The notes below the pieces were generated by a model, which made no database searches, had not been told where the DNA came from, and saw nothing but the letters and a program-made list of their open reading frames with translations. From NCBI GenBank assembly GCA_947179155.2, contig OX359267.1, forward strand, positions 41,088,292 to 41,152,291: 64,000 bases of DNA. The letters run 5' to 3'. Shown one piece after another: positions 1 through 11,745 of this stretch (position 1 is its first letter; every line of letters begins with the position of its first letter). Both the position numbers and the translations under genes were made by a program. This DNA is from Hedera helix (lineage: Eukaryota > Streptophyta > Magnoliopsida > Apiales > Araliaceae).

Positions 1-851
1 ATGCCCAATCTTTGTTTAAGTGGTTGCATCTGTTGAGGCAAGGGACTAGATTTGTGAATGACTATACAGAGGAATTCTATCAACTAATAGCCCATAATGA
101 TTTGTTTAAGTCAGACGAACAGTTAGTAGCAAGGTATTTGGGAGGATTACGACAACTTTTACTGGATTGCTTAGTCTTCATTCGATATGAACTGTGTTTG
201 AAGCCAATCAGTAAACATGAGATGTAGAGCAGCAGCAGAACCAGAGGTCGGTGTTTAGAAGCAACTCGAACAGTAGACCGACCCCATCCCAACATTCCTG
301 ACCTATGCCACAACAATTCCAAGGTAACCCCAGTTCTAGTATTAAATGTTTTAATGTGGTGAACCTGGTTATAAAGCTAATGAGTGCCGAAAACCTACCA
401 ATCTGAAAGGGAAAAATCTCCTAATTTGGGAAGATGGAGTGGGTGATGTGGAAGAATGGGGAGAACCCGTGTATAATGACTACGAGGAAGAAGATGTGCT
501 GTATGTAGATGGCCATGAGACTCTGGTCATTCGCAAGAGTCTGCTGACTCCAAAAGATGATTAAGAAAATGACTAGTTGGGAACCAATATATTTCACACA
601 ACTTGTACGGTGGAAAATAAGGTCTGTAAAATGATTAATGATAGTGGTAGTTGTGAAAATGTTGTATCCGAAGAAGCCGTTTAGAAATTACAGTTGAAGG
701 CGGATCGACATCTTAAACCATATAAACTGTTGTGGCTAAACAAGGGTAATGAGGTAACAGTAGATAGAAAATGTCTTGTATCATTTTCCATTAGTAAGAG
801 ATATTTTGATAATGCTTGGTGTTATCATTGCGATGAGAAGAAAGTAAGTCG
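1..851 (+). pseudogene. Ty3/gypsy gag and protease remnant (host element, left part)
   Basis: This is the left part of a decayed Ty3/gypsy polyprotein that begins outside the window. Positions 12-205 read as a gag capsid segment (DYTEEFYQLIAHND, then QLVARYLGGLR). At about 345-400 a zinc knuckle is recognisable (CFN, then after a one-base loss GEPGYKANEC), with the usual His replaced by Tyr and a frameshift. From about 610 a protease-like segment follows (DSGSCENVVSEE, then KGNEVTVDRKCLVSFSI), containing the DSG active-site triplet and an in-frame TAG. The reading stops at about 850, where a hAT transposon is inserted, and pol resumes after 9385. It is non-functional. Gypsy membership is well supported; the lineage (Reina- or CRM-like) is a guess. 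Confidence 0.75.
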
Positions 852-870
852 GTTCAGGCTAGACATACAC

Positions 871-1095
871 ATTTGGCCTGCGGCCCGACCTGAGTTCGGC
901 TTGGTCAAAACCCGGCCTGGACCGACCTACCTGATAGTCAACAAACCACATTTTTGTGATTTAAATACGGCCCAGCCCGGCCTTGCAGAAAAATCGCTCT
1001 GGACTGGCCTACGGCCTTGGCTTGCCTTTCCAAGCATGCAGCCTGGCTTCCCTTCCCAAGCTTGCGGCCTGACCCAGTTCATCTGCATCCAAGTT
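871..1095 (+). repeat. GC-rich subterminal region of the hAT element, left end
   Basis: This block is full of GGCC, CCCGG and GGCCTG words, in sharp contrast with the AT-rich surroundings. A matching block in inverted orientation lies at 9186-9366. Such degenerate subterminal repeats are usual transposase-binding regions of plant hAT elements. The open frame at 694-1101 runs from the gypsy protease into this block and is not a gene. Confidence 0.55.
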
Positions 1096-2280
1096 TTTTA
1101 GTAGTTCCTTTATTTTTATTTTTTTTGGACAAGGTAGTTACTTTTCTTCCTTTGTTCCTTACATTACTGACAGCCATTCAATCCTTACATAATTAAAAGA
1201 AATGTTACCCATTCAGTCCTTACATTCATGATTCCTTCCTAGAATAATGTGTCGTGAACTTTTTTATGTTGATAAAGGTGAAAAGATTTTTAAACTAATT
1301 TCATTATTTTAATGTTCTCTAACATTAACTACAGATATAATGATATTGACATAATAGTATTTGTTCCGCTCTAAAATATAAATATATTCCCAAAGTAATG
1401 AGTTATTAATTTTTATTTTATTTTACTAGATATGTTATATTGGTGATATGATATTTATTTTATTAACATAAAACATAAATAATGCGTTAAGAATTTCGTG
1501 TAATTTTATATGTACAAACTTAATAACTTGTGCATAAGTTTAAATGCATTAATTTCTCAAATTAAAAAATCTAAAAAATTGAAGCAGTTGAATCAAGTGC
1601 ATGAATTGTACACTGATCAATTTCTTTTAAAGGAAATGTTATCGTTAACTGTTGAGGCTCATGTAAACAACAAATGACTTTTATTTATTATTAAACTAGA
1701 TTACAATTGAGGCTCATGTAAACAAATGATTATCCTAATGTCATTTTTTTAATTTTTTTTTATAGTTCTCTCTATAGTAAGCAACTAAGCATTCAACGGT
1801 AAAAAAAACCACTAAAGCCCTTGTTGTCCCATCCCATCAGTCACCATCACCAGCTAGCTAAAAAAAAAGAGTAAAGGCTGTGAGCATGTGACACACATTA
1901 ACACATATATGATGAGAAAAAAAAGAAAGGCAGTCTTAGAGCACTGTAATCTACACATGTAGATTGGCAGAGCCTACTGCTACACACTTTTTCAGTCCTC
2001 ACCGCTGTACACATACTCCAACGGTTATAATTTTTTTTAATGTCTATAATTTTGTAACGATTATTTTTTTTATATAAAAATTATACAACTTATTCTACAA
2101 ATTACAAGTCATAACTCCTCACATCTCTCTCTATTCTGAATTCTCTAATATAGAATAACAACACACTTACGCATATAAAATAACAACACACTTGCACACT
2201 TAGTATACTCATATTATTATACACACAAATTATAATATTTATTCTATTAGTTTACTCATATTATTATAATGGATTCTCAT
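1096..2280. other. hAT 5' non-coding region
   Basis: This AT-rich stretch between the left subterminal block and the transposase remnant has no convincing reading frame. It contains several short poly-A and poly-T runs and no feature I can name. Confidence 0.4.
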
Positions 2281-4235
2281 TCCTCCAACATTCCACAAGT
2301 GTCATTATTTATGTAAAATGATCCAATATTATTATGCCTGAAAGTGTCGTTCCAAGTTCGAGTACAGATTGTACAACATTTTTCACGTCCTACTGGTAAA
2401 CAAAACAAACGTACAGATTTGGGATCATTTCATAGAAGTATGGATTGCGGAAGGTGTTAAACAAGCACAATACAAAATATGTAACAACTTTTTTGGGACT
2501 AAAGAAAATAACACATTAGCTCGTCACGAGTCGTGTTTGAAGAAGCATAAAATAATCGATGAAAACTCTCAATCATAAATTGATCGTTTTGGTCACAATT
2601 AGAGTTACAATCAAATATTACAAAAGGAGTGGCAAACTAAGTTAGTGATCGAGAAGGAGCTTTCATTCAATTTTTTTGACAATGCGTGCTGTACCGACTA
2701 CATTTAAGGCATATTGTAACCGAAATATAAACAAGTAAGTAGAATGACTACTAAACGTAATGCAATTAAATTATATAATACAGCTAAAAATGAATTAATT
2801 GAATATTTTGATAATTTTGACTATAAAATTTGTTTAACTAGTGATACTTGGACTACTAATCATCAATTTGGAATTAGTTATATTTGTATTACAGCTCATT
2901 GGATAGATTATGAAATGTTATTGCAAAAAAGAATTATAGGATTTGAATATTTTGAATTACCACATATTGGTCAATCAATATATGCTCAAATTATGTCCAT
3001 AATTCGTACTTTCAAAATTAAAAATAAAATTATGAGTATTAATTTAGATAATCCAACAAATAATACTAATTCTATTAATATGTTAAAAAATAATTTAAAA
3101 TCTATAGTAAATGGTGCATTTTTTCATGTTAGATGTGCATTCCATATAATAAATTTGATTGTACAATCCGAATTCACTTATTTGCAACCGATGATATATA
3201 AAATTTATGGTATAATTGGTTTTATATACGGTTCAAATAGAGGAATACAAGATTTTAAAACTTTTTGTCATACAAGAGGCGAAAGATTTAAAAGAGTAAA
3301 ATTTGATAATAACACTAAATAAAATAGTACATATAATTTATTAAGAGATGTTTATAAACGCCAAAATATACTTATGGAGTTTTATAACACGCAAACTAAT
3401 CATGAAATAACAAATGAAAACTGTGATTTTTTACATCAACTTTTAAATATTCTTAAAGTTTTTAAAAAACACACAAAATTATTAAATGATGTTTATTATC
3501 CTATAATTCATCATGTTATGTTTGCATGTTTGGAAATAACAAATATGTTTTAATAATATAAATATGATCCTTTTTGGGTTGACCTTATTAAAAATATGGA
3601 AGAATAATTTTAAAAATATTTTGAAGACATGCATACTGTTATTACTTGTGCAGCGGCATTAAACCCCATAATAAAATTAGAAGGTGTGGAAAGTATTTTA
3701 GAAGATATAGAAGAAAATATAGGTACTAAAAATATTGATTCCATTAAACAAAAATTTAATAATACATTTACTAAATTTTATAAACAATATGAGTTTGTAT
3801 ATTTTACATGTACATGTGCACCACCCCTGCCTCTTCATCTTCTATGTATGCATCATTATTAAAATCATTATCAAAAAACCAAAAAATTCAACACACACAA
3901 GCAGTTTAAACGAATTTGGTTTATATTGTTGTACTGATTTTAGAAGTTTTATAATTGACCAAGAATTTGAAAATTTTGATATACTTGCATTTTGGACAAA
4001 ACATAACTGAAAATTTCCTACTTTGGTCGTGATGACCCGTGATTTACTAACTATTCAAGCTAGTACCACAGCTTCAGAATCTTATTTTTCTTTATTTGGC
4101 AGAGTACTGGATGAAAAAAAAAGTATACCTAGCCCGAAATCATTAGAGATATGCATTTGCTACAGAGATTATCTTGCCGCACAAAGAAAAGTACAAGACG
4201 TAATAGACGATCAAGATAGCTCGGGACATGCGTGA
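2281..4235 (+). pseudogene. hAT transposase remnant (BED finger, RNase H-like core, hAT dimerisation domain)
   Basis: In its intact form this enzyme cuts the transposon ends. The order of domains is right for a plant hAT transposase. A BED-type zinc finger lies at 2369-2575 (WDHFIEV, ICNNF, LARHESCLKKH; the first Cys appears to be Tyr). A catalytic-core start lies at 2744-3320 (SDTWTTN, ITAHWID, LDNPTNN, FFHVRCAFHIINLIVQ). A degraded middle runs from 3330 to 3790 (LLRDVYKR, AAALNPIIKLEGV). The C-terminal hAT dimerisation domain lies at 4026-4200 (TRDLLTIQAST, SESYFSLFGRVLDE, SLEICICYRDYL). In-frame stops (for example 3320-3322 and near 3552) and frame changes separate the parts. The block at 3795-3890 interrupts the homology and may be an insertion. 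It is non-functional. Confidence 0.85.
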
Positions 4236-4240
4236 CCATA

Positions 4241-4664
4241 GATGGAGACATGGAGTGATAAACAGAACAAGTACATTAAATTAATATTTAGTAAATAAAA
4301 TAAAATAAATAACAAGTGCATTGAAATTTAAATTAATATGCTTTAGAAAACATTTATTCTTTTCCTCTCTAGACTCCATCGAGTGGTCACTTCTGATCTT
4401 TCTCTCCACTTCCCTATGTATAAACCTGCTGTCATCTAACTATCCAAGTTTAAGTGTTTAACTAAGGTGCAATCTTTCCCTCTCAATATATATATCAAGA
4501 ACAAGAAATAAAAAAACATATGCTCTGTTCTTAGTCCTCATTCCTCAAGATCATATTTTGGGAATGAATTTTTTTGTCCGATTAATCTTTTAAAGATGTA
4601 TGAGTCCGGCATGGGTCAGACAAGTGTATCAAGTTGTAGGCATGTATTGTGCCGAACGAGTCGG
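4241..4664 (+). other. hAT interior, including the left half of a captured exon-like fragment
   Basis: This stretch lies between the transposase remnant and the nested LTR element. Most of it is AT-rich and featureless. When the nested element and one TSD copy are removed, the last bases (about 4640-4664) join the reading frame at 8850 and give ACIVPNESAGRKQYILRAIG, preceded by a TAG that could be the end of an intron acceptor (TGTAG at 4635-4639). The gene of origin is not recognised. Confidence 0.35.
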
Positions 4665-7600
4665 TGTAACGACCCGGAAATCCGCGTGTTGGCCACGCCG
4701 AATCCCGCTCGTTAGACGTACAACCTTGTACTTAAATCCACAATATACCTCAATAATATAATTAATGAAACTAGTTTATTTTAAAACTATTACAATCGCA
4801 TTCACAATCTACAACTATATTGTAGTTATTTAAAACAGAGTTTATTTAAATCTATAACATGATCCTGCCTCAGAATCGAAATCTTTACTTAATGACATCT
4901 TAGATCGAATATAATATGTTCTAGTGTGTTACAAAAATATGAGTACAATAAACTCACTAAATACCACATTCAAATTTTTATTTATACAAATATTATTTTG
5001 TACACAACGGTACGATAATATATCTCACATTTGTTCCAAATTGCAAGTTATACTAACTATTTAAGTTTTCTAACTTTGATTTATACAAACAAACTACCTT
5101 AACAGGTTTATCGCAATAACATCTAACTTTCTCTACACAGAGATTCCATTACCATGTATAATACCATTCGTACAAGTCGGACATTCACGTCTCATTTTCT
5201 GTCTTTATCGACATCGTCTAAATTTCTCGAGCTTCAACTGAAAATGTTGATTAAACAAGAATGAGCACGACGGCTCAGCAAGTCTAACAGAAAGCACATA
5301 ACACATAGTTCATGTTTATACATGCTTCTCATACTTCATGCATTACATTATATGAATGCATCATGCTTCTCATGCTTTGCATTTATTTATGCAACATACT
5401 GATCATGCATTAGAATGAATACATGGCATACAGTTCAACTTATTCAATTAACTCAAGCTTTCTATCATATAGAATCAACACACATCATATGATTTCACAA
5501 AAGCATATTTAATTCAAATTCTCACATACTTCAAGTGTTCACACAACAGTTATACACATAGCAACAATATCTGAAAAACTTGCCTGGATTGCAAAACCAA
5601 CTTAAGCTAACATTTCACGTTCCTTGTACCACCTACACGTTATGTGAGATCAACGGTGCACAAAATCAGTCAAAGTTTGACTAAATGTTTAATCTTATAT
5701 TCGTCTAGTTCGAACCACTAACTAGTCGCTAACGAACCCTACTCTGGGTTTAACTTAATTACACCACAAAACTCAACAATTTGTCATAATATTATCCGCC
5801 TCGGATAATATATTGAGTTATTACATAGTAACACCTCAATCAACTTCTAATGTTTATTTAATTGCAAAACAACACTTTAAATAGACATCAATATGATTAA
5901 TCATTTCCAAAAATCTACCATTAATAGGTTAACTTAATAATTAGTGCTAACCCCAAACAATCTAGCTAACACTTAATTTCACATAAAATTCACACAACAC
6001 AGTCATTATATCCTTTTAAGACTTCTCGGTTGAATAAATTATATTATATAATTTATTCGGCTTAAACGTAATTACGTTCTCTAATTATTCACATACAAAC
6101 ATATTTATCAAAAATACCAAATTGACTCGTTATTTTTATAACTTCTAGGAAACATTATTATATGATATAATACACACGAAATAATTTTCGTTTAATTTTC
6201 CAAGTCAGTTTACTATTTTTAATGGAGCCAATTCGGACCAAACTTGCAACATTTATTAAACATCTAAAACTCAACAGAAAATTCTGAAATTTAAACTGTA
6301 GGCTCCTGTTATATCAGAGAACACACAGTAAAAATTTCAGAGTAATCCGAGTTACCAACAGTGAGTTATAACAATTTAACAATCTGTAACGCAAAAACTC
6401 GTTTGGCCATAACTCACTCATACGAACTCCGATTGGGCTCAATTTTGGACAGAGGCTACACAACAACATATATTTTCAAAATCCAGAAACCCAGAATTTT
6501 TACAGCAATTTGAATGACCGAAATACCCCTCGGAGAAATCTGGGCAGACTGTTTTTGACAGAAAATAGATTTGGACAGTTTTACGGGAAAAATCATATAA
6601 AATCACCCGTAACTCAGAATTTGGTCAATCAAGTCTCATTTTTCATAAAACTGAGAGATCTATCTCCCAATGTTGACGGATTTTCAAAATGAGTTACGTA
6701 CAAAAACTGTTACACGTCCAAAGTGGACTGCCGACAGTGGCCATTTTCAGCTTTGCGTAGTTTTGTTCGAAAAATCGTATCGCGCCCGTTTTAAATCATT
6801 TTGACGCGATACCAACTAGGTGTTATTCAAAACTTATACCTTTAACATAATAGATCATAAAACCGAGCATACAAAATAAGCACATAAGGCTTTAAAACTC
6901 AAAACCACAAGCATAGCTTAGGGTTTCGTAACTAGTTTCAACTTAAACAATTTTATATTTTATTTTTTTCGAAAACTTTTGATGATCAACACATAGATCT
7001 AAGATTCTTGACACAAGAGATGATCTAACAGAAGATTAACAACATAGGCTTTACTAAAACTCTAGATCTACATACAAAACTTATAGATCTATCATTTCCA
7101 CTATCAAATACCATAATCTCCCATAATCAACACTAGATCTACTATAACATAAGTAACTCTAGAATTTTAAATGTTAGAACTTTTATACCTTCAAGGAAAC
7201 CTTATTCTCTTGATAGTGGTTTGCTAAAACTTGCTAGCCTTCTCCATCTCTTTCTTCTCCTTCCGAAGATATCTCTCTCTCTCTAAAAAAAAACTAGGTT
7301 CTCTTTCCTTTCTCTCTCTAAAATGCTTAAAGTCTTGGCAATGAGATGAGGAAATAAGTTAAATGGAGAGCTAGATGAATGGATGGATATGGATAAGTTT
7401 GGATTTAACATAAGATTTAATTCTAATTAAATCTAGATGAATGGATGGATAAGTTTGGACTTGACAATTTATTAAATCTTGTTAATTCCTCCAAAATATC
7501 TTCTCCTTCCTTAACCATTAAGTTCACCAATCAAAGCTCCATCCAATCAAATTCCTCCAACACAAATAAATCACATGGCTACTCTTTTTCTCTCTCTCAT

Positions 7601-8393
7601 GACCGGTCAATCCTTCCTCTTAAACCAATGAATTAATTATTATTTATCCACCAAATATCTTTTTCATGCTTATCCATCTACTTCATCCTTATCCATCCAT
7701 AAGTTGGCTTACTAGTATATATTTTAAATACTAAAAATCTTTAATAAATATAACCCTTAGGTTATTAAATTCCCCTACCTAATATATAATATTAGGTTAC
7801 AAAGTTTTCTTTTTAATATCTTAGTCACTTAAATTAAATTAACTAACTTATTTTATTCACATAACACATATTCACTCATATTCCATACAAATGAAAATTT
7901 ATTCACTAAATAAGATATTACAATTAAAATAATCTTCTCTCTTTATTAAAATAATTCAATGCTAGAATTTATTTTAATATCCTTTATTTAAAGTATACAA
8001 TATTTCTGTATACGTAAACTAATGATTTCGCTTCGTAATACAAATTGTTTCATAACAATTTATTCACATGCAATAAATATTCATACATATATTTATCACA
8101 TATAATAAAATAAAATTTATTTACTAAATTCTTTATTCTTCTATCATTCACATTCATTTGATAGAATATTAAATATTTTATCATTATTCATGTTACATGA
8201 AATTATTGTAACACGATCTTCATTATTAACTAAATAAAAGAAATAACTTCTTTTACTCCATTAATCAACTTTAATCCAATATATATACCAAATATATATA
8301 TTTCTTAATTCTCCTCAATCACTTTATAAGAATTTACTGACCAAATTCTTATTTAATAATATTAAAATAATTTCGAAAATTTGGGTCGTCACA
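4665..8393 (-). repeat. 3' LTR of the nested gypsy-like element
   Basis: The borders are the palindromic words TGTGACGACCC and GGGTCGTTACA read on the minus strand. It holds only short AT-rich frames, none of which I accept as a gene. The microsatellite-like ATGGATGGATA words at 7380-7450 and the CTCTCT runs near 7260-7320 are low-complexity sequence. Confidence 0.6.
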
Positions 8394-8409
8394 TTCTTCC
8401 CTCCTTATA
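8394..8409 (-). other. Polypurine tract of the nested element
   Basis: On the minus strand this is a purine-rich run directly before the LTR start at 8393. It is the position where plus-strand DNA synthesis is primed in LTR elements, and it fixes the orientation of the element as minus. Confidence 0.6.
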
Positions 8410-8849
8410 AGGATTCCGTCCTCGGAATCATAATTATTATAACACCCTTACTAATTTTATTTATATCATTCACTATACATTCTCAACACAATTAGCAACC
8501 GCAACCGCAACTAATACAATCTATAACACATAATTTTCCATCTTCAAAGCATCTTGTAGACTATTTAATATGAACACACACATGATTTCTTCATGATAAA
8601 CCTTCTAGTCTAGGTTTTCATCAAAACTACAAACATATAATACATGATTCTCCATAAATCATGATTTCTAGTTTTAAGAATATACCCCAATAGTGTACTA
8701 CCTTTGTTCTAACAAACTTAAGCTTAGGGTTTCATCATCTACTTCACATAAAGCACATAACTTACACAACTTTCAGGTTTTAAACTTTAACCTTTATTGT
8801 ATTACTTGTGACTTTATTTTCAAGTCTAAAAAATTTGGGATATTACAGT

Positions 8850-8951
8850 CGGCTGGGAGGAAGCAGTATATATTGAGGGCAATTGGGGATTTGAATTACA
8901 CCGTTGGATTCTTTGATCGGACGGAGGCGGAGTGCCTGGCTTTGCAAGGTA
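8850..8951 (+). pseudogene. Exon-like fragment of an unrecognised host gene captured by the hAT
   Basis: The frame reads SAGRKQYILRAIGDLNYTVG, followed by FFDRTEAECLALQ, and ends at CAAG/GTACGG, a good plant splice donor. The following 230 bases are T-rich and look like an intron. I do not recognise the protein family. The 5' part of the same exon is on the other side of the nested retroelement at about 4640-4664. The fragment has no start codon or complete coding region here, so it is most likely a piece of a host gene carried inside the hAT. Chance cannot be fully excluded over 34 codons. Confidence 0.4.
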
Positions 8952-9185
8952 CGGATTCTGTTGACATTTGTTTGGATATTATTTGAATTCCATTGTTTTT
9001 GTTTGATTATATTCTCCACCTAGTAAAGTTTGATTCTTGAAGCTCCAATTGTTGTTGGGTTTTAGTTTTTGTATACAATTGTATCATGTTTTGATGACTG
9101 TACTTGCATTTTCGTAGCCCAAATTGTTATGGGTTCTTCTTTTTCTTTAGAAATTATGAGCACCCAATTGTTATGCGTGATATTC

Positions 9186-9366
9186 AGGTTGACTCAAGGC
9201 AAGGCCTGGCCTGGCCTGGCTCGACCAAAGGCCTCAACAGGCTAGAGTTTCATTGGGAATGCCCAGCCTAGACTGGTTAGCAGGATCAAAAGTCAAGGCT
9301 TATCCTGGACGGGTCAACGACCAAAGCCTGGTAGGCCCAAGCCGGACCAGACCAGGTCGGTTTGCT
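9186..9366 (-). repeat. GC-rich subterminal region of the hAT element, right end
   Basis: This block repeats GGCCTGGCCTGG and related words and mirrors the block at 871-1095 in inverted orientation. It ends at the terminal inverted repeat closing at 9377. Confidence 0.55.
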
Positions 9367-9385
9367 GTGCATGTCTAGTTCAGCC

Positions 9386-10571
9386 AACCAACAATGTTAA
9401 TTTGCTATGTATTATAAGGTTTCTCATTGAGGTAGAGCAGGAATGAGTAGTGTATGGTTTACTTCCATATAAGAGTAATGCTGCCGATGGAAACACTGAC
9501 CTGACAATCGATGTGCAAGAACTGTTGTCAGAATTTTTCGATTTGATGCCCGAGTAACTTCCTTTTAGGTTACCACCGATGAGGGATATCCAGCATTAAA
9601 TTGACTTTGTACGAGGATTGAGTTTATCAAATAGGCCAGCATACAGACTCAGCCCCAAAGAGTCCGAGGAGCTACAACGACAAGTGATAAAGTTAGAAAA
9701 TGGGTACATCCGTGAAAGCATGATCCCATGTGCAGTGCCTGCTCTATTAGTACCGAAGAAGGATAGTTCGGGGCGTATCTATATTGACAGTCGAGCAATT
9801 AACAAGATTACGGTGAAGTATTGATTTCCAATTCCTCGCCTAGACGACATGGTGGATTAGTTGTCAAGAGCTAAGTTTTTTTTCAAGATCGATCTTAAGA
9901 GTGGCTACCATCATATTATAATAAGGTCTGGGGATGAATGGAAGTCAGCATTCAAAACTCAACATGGATTGTATGAATGGATGGTGACACCCTTCGAGCT
10001 TTTTAGTGCACCCAATACATTTATGAGGTTAGTGAATCAAGTTCTGTAACCTTTTTTGGGGAAGTTTATGGTTCTATACTTTGATGATATTTTGATCTAT
10101 AGTCCGAATTGGGAGTCACACCATGAGCACCTTTGAACTATTTTTGAAATGTTGAGGAAGGAGAGCCTCATTGTTAACGGAAAGAAAAGATCTTATTTTA
10201 CGAATTCTACAAGTTTTCTTGGGTTTGGTGTATAAACCAAAGGAGTACATGCCGATCAGTTCTAGGTAGATGTCATTTCAGGAGTGGCCAACGCCGAAGA
10301 CCATACATGATGTCAAGAGCTTCCATGGCTTGGCGTCTTTCTATAGAAGGTTCACCAGAGACTTCGACACTTTAGTTGTACCTTGTATTGAGTGCCTTAA
10401 AGGGCGTGAGTTCCAATGGTCCGAAGAGGCCACAACCAGTTTTCAATTGGTTAAGAAAAAGATGACTGAAGCACCGGTACTTGTAGTTCCTGATTTTGAT
10501 AAGGCCTTCGAAGTAAATTATGATGCTTTTGGGATCGGCGTTGATGGTGTTCTGAGCCAATCGGGTCGGCC
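9386..10571 (+). pseudogene. Ty3/gypsy reverse transcriptase remnant (host element, middle part)
   Basis: This continues the polyprotein broken by the hAT. Positions 9520-9620 read as the spacer before RT (LLSEFFDLMPE, then RLPPMRDIQH). The RT core follows: NRPAYRLSPKESEELQRQV, CAVPALLVPKKDSSGR, DSRAINKITVKY, FFKIDLKSGYHHI, and VLYFDDILIYS, which holds the catalytic DD at about 10081-10086. In-frame stops occur at about 9556, 9822, 9857, 10047 and 10135. The RNase H start (EAPVLVVPDFDKAFEVNYDA) runs to 10571, where a solo LTR is inserted. It is non-functional, and the stop density shows an old copy. Confidence 0.85.
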
Positions 10572-11740
10572 TGTAACGACCCCAAAATTCGACCCACTTT
10601 ATTACCTTAATTTCATATTTATTAAACATTATTTTCTTAATGTCCAAATTTCGATTCGTTAATAAATCTTTACTCACCTTATTTAATCCATTTATTGACC
10701 CGGTACCCTAAAATAAATCGACGAGTAGGGTTAATTACATTATAGATGATATTAATTAAGTAAATTAATATCATAAAGAGATGAATAATTATTATTTGAT
10801 TATTTTGTGATCATAGGTTGTACGAGAAACATTATAGAAAGGGTATTTATTATTTAATTCCACAATCCAGGCAAGTTCTTCAGTACTTTGAAATTAAATG
10901 TTTATCTGTTATGATATGTTAATTCTTGTTCAAATGTATATAAATTATGTGTTATGTGATATGTGGATAATATGACAACGATGTGTATTTTGTGTAACAA
11001 TATGAATATATGTGAGACATAATGCTTTAGTAGAAGCACAACACATGATATATGACACACACATGGCTTATTAAGCTATGTGCTACGTGAAGCATGAAAG
11101 GTGTAAACTGTTGAACTTGCTGAGCCGTTGTGCTCATTACTTGCATAATATAAATTTTTGTAGGTAAAGAAATAAATTTCAGAAATATCGGATTGTGATG
11201 GATTTTGCTATAGAAGGTTGTAAACTTAATTGTTTTCTGTTTTCAATATAATACTTTAATGTGGATAAATTGACAAAGATGTATATATGTGTTGTATATA
11301 AATGTAAGTTGGATCTAGATTGGACAAGTAAAGTTAAATGATATACGGTGATGATTCAAGATTGTTGTTATGATAAAGAGTAAGATATATTTAATTATGG
11401 ATTGTGAAATCAGGAATAATTGTATGACTATGAATAATATTAAATTTTGAATGTTGAGCTTTATGATAAAGGAAAGAAAAGAAAAAGAAAAAGTTGCGAT
11501 CCCAGGATTAGGATCAAGAAGTTAGATTATTAAATATTTAAATATTTTAATACAATGGTAGAAAAAAGAGAAAAATTTATACAAAAAAATTTGGTAATTG
11601 ATGATTTATAAGATCAAGTAAGGGTTCAAATAAGGTGATTAAAGATTATTAACGAACCGAAATTTGAACGTAAGGAAGATAATGAATAGTAAATATGAAA
11701 TTTAAGGTAATAAGGTTTGTCGAATTTCGGGGTCGTTACA
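10572..11740 (+). mobile_element. Solo LTR (gypsy-like) with unusually long terminal inverted repeats
   Basis: The insert begins TGTAACGACCCC and ends GGGGTCGTTACA. It is flanked by the 5-bp duplication CGGCC at 10567-10571 and 11741-11745, and it interrupts RNase H coding sequence cleanly. No purine tract or primer site is inside, so it is most simply a solo LTR left by recombination. Two internal words (AATCCAGGCAAG near 10865; TGAGCCG then GTGCTCATT near 11120) are shared in the same order with the LTR at 4665-8393, so the two belong to one superfamily, and this sets the plus orientation. The outer 115 bases or so of both ends form an imperfect inverted repeat, much longer than the usual few bases. 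Confidence 0.65.
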
Positions 11741-11745
11741 CGGCC

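Larger units (their letters stand above)
4665..8847 (-). mobile_element. Partly deleted gypsy-like LTR retroelement nested in the hAT
   Basis: The element is flanked by a perfect 5-bp duplication, GTCGG, at 4660-4664 and 8848-8852. On the minus strand a 3' LTR spans 8393 to 4665, starting TGTGACGACCC and ending GGGTCGTTACA. It is preceded by a purine tract (8394-8409 on the plus strand, read ATAAGGAGGGAAGAA on the minus). The outer edge at 8847 starts TGTAATATCCCAAATTTT, which matches the LTR start at most positions, so it is probably the beginning of a truncated 5' LTR. Nearly all internal coding sequence is gone. The LTR shares two words with the solo LTR at 10572-11740: AATCCAGGCAAG, and TGAGCCG followed by GTGCTCATT. 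The length of about 3.7 kb for one LTR is large, and additional insertions inside it are possible. Confidence 0.65.
860..9377 (+). mobile_element. hAT-superfamily DNA transposon, carrying a nested LTR element and a captured gene fragment
   Basis: The ends are inverted: TAGACATACACA at 860 and TGTGCATGTCTA ending at 9377. They are flanked by an 8-bp duplication with one mismatch, GTTCAGGC (852-859) and GTTCAGCC (9378-9385). Eight base pairs is the hAT target-site length. GC-rich subterminal blocks full of GGCC-type words lie at both ends in opposite orientation. Inside are hAT transposase remnants (2281-4235, plus strand), an exon-like host fragment, and a retroelement that accounts for about 4.2 kb of the length. 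The insertion splits a gypsy element between its protease and RT parts, so it is younger than that element. The transposase is broken, so any movement would need help from another copy. Confidence 0.7.

Noticed and set aside
694..1101. 135-codon frame
   Set aside because: It joins gypsy protease sequence to the GC-rich hAT end across the insertion site, so it is an artificial fusion.
10572..11740. Mutator-like element, because of the long inverted ends
   Set aside because: The flanking duplication is 5 bp, not 9 bp, and internal words match an LTR in this window.
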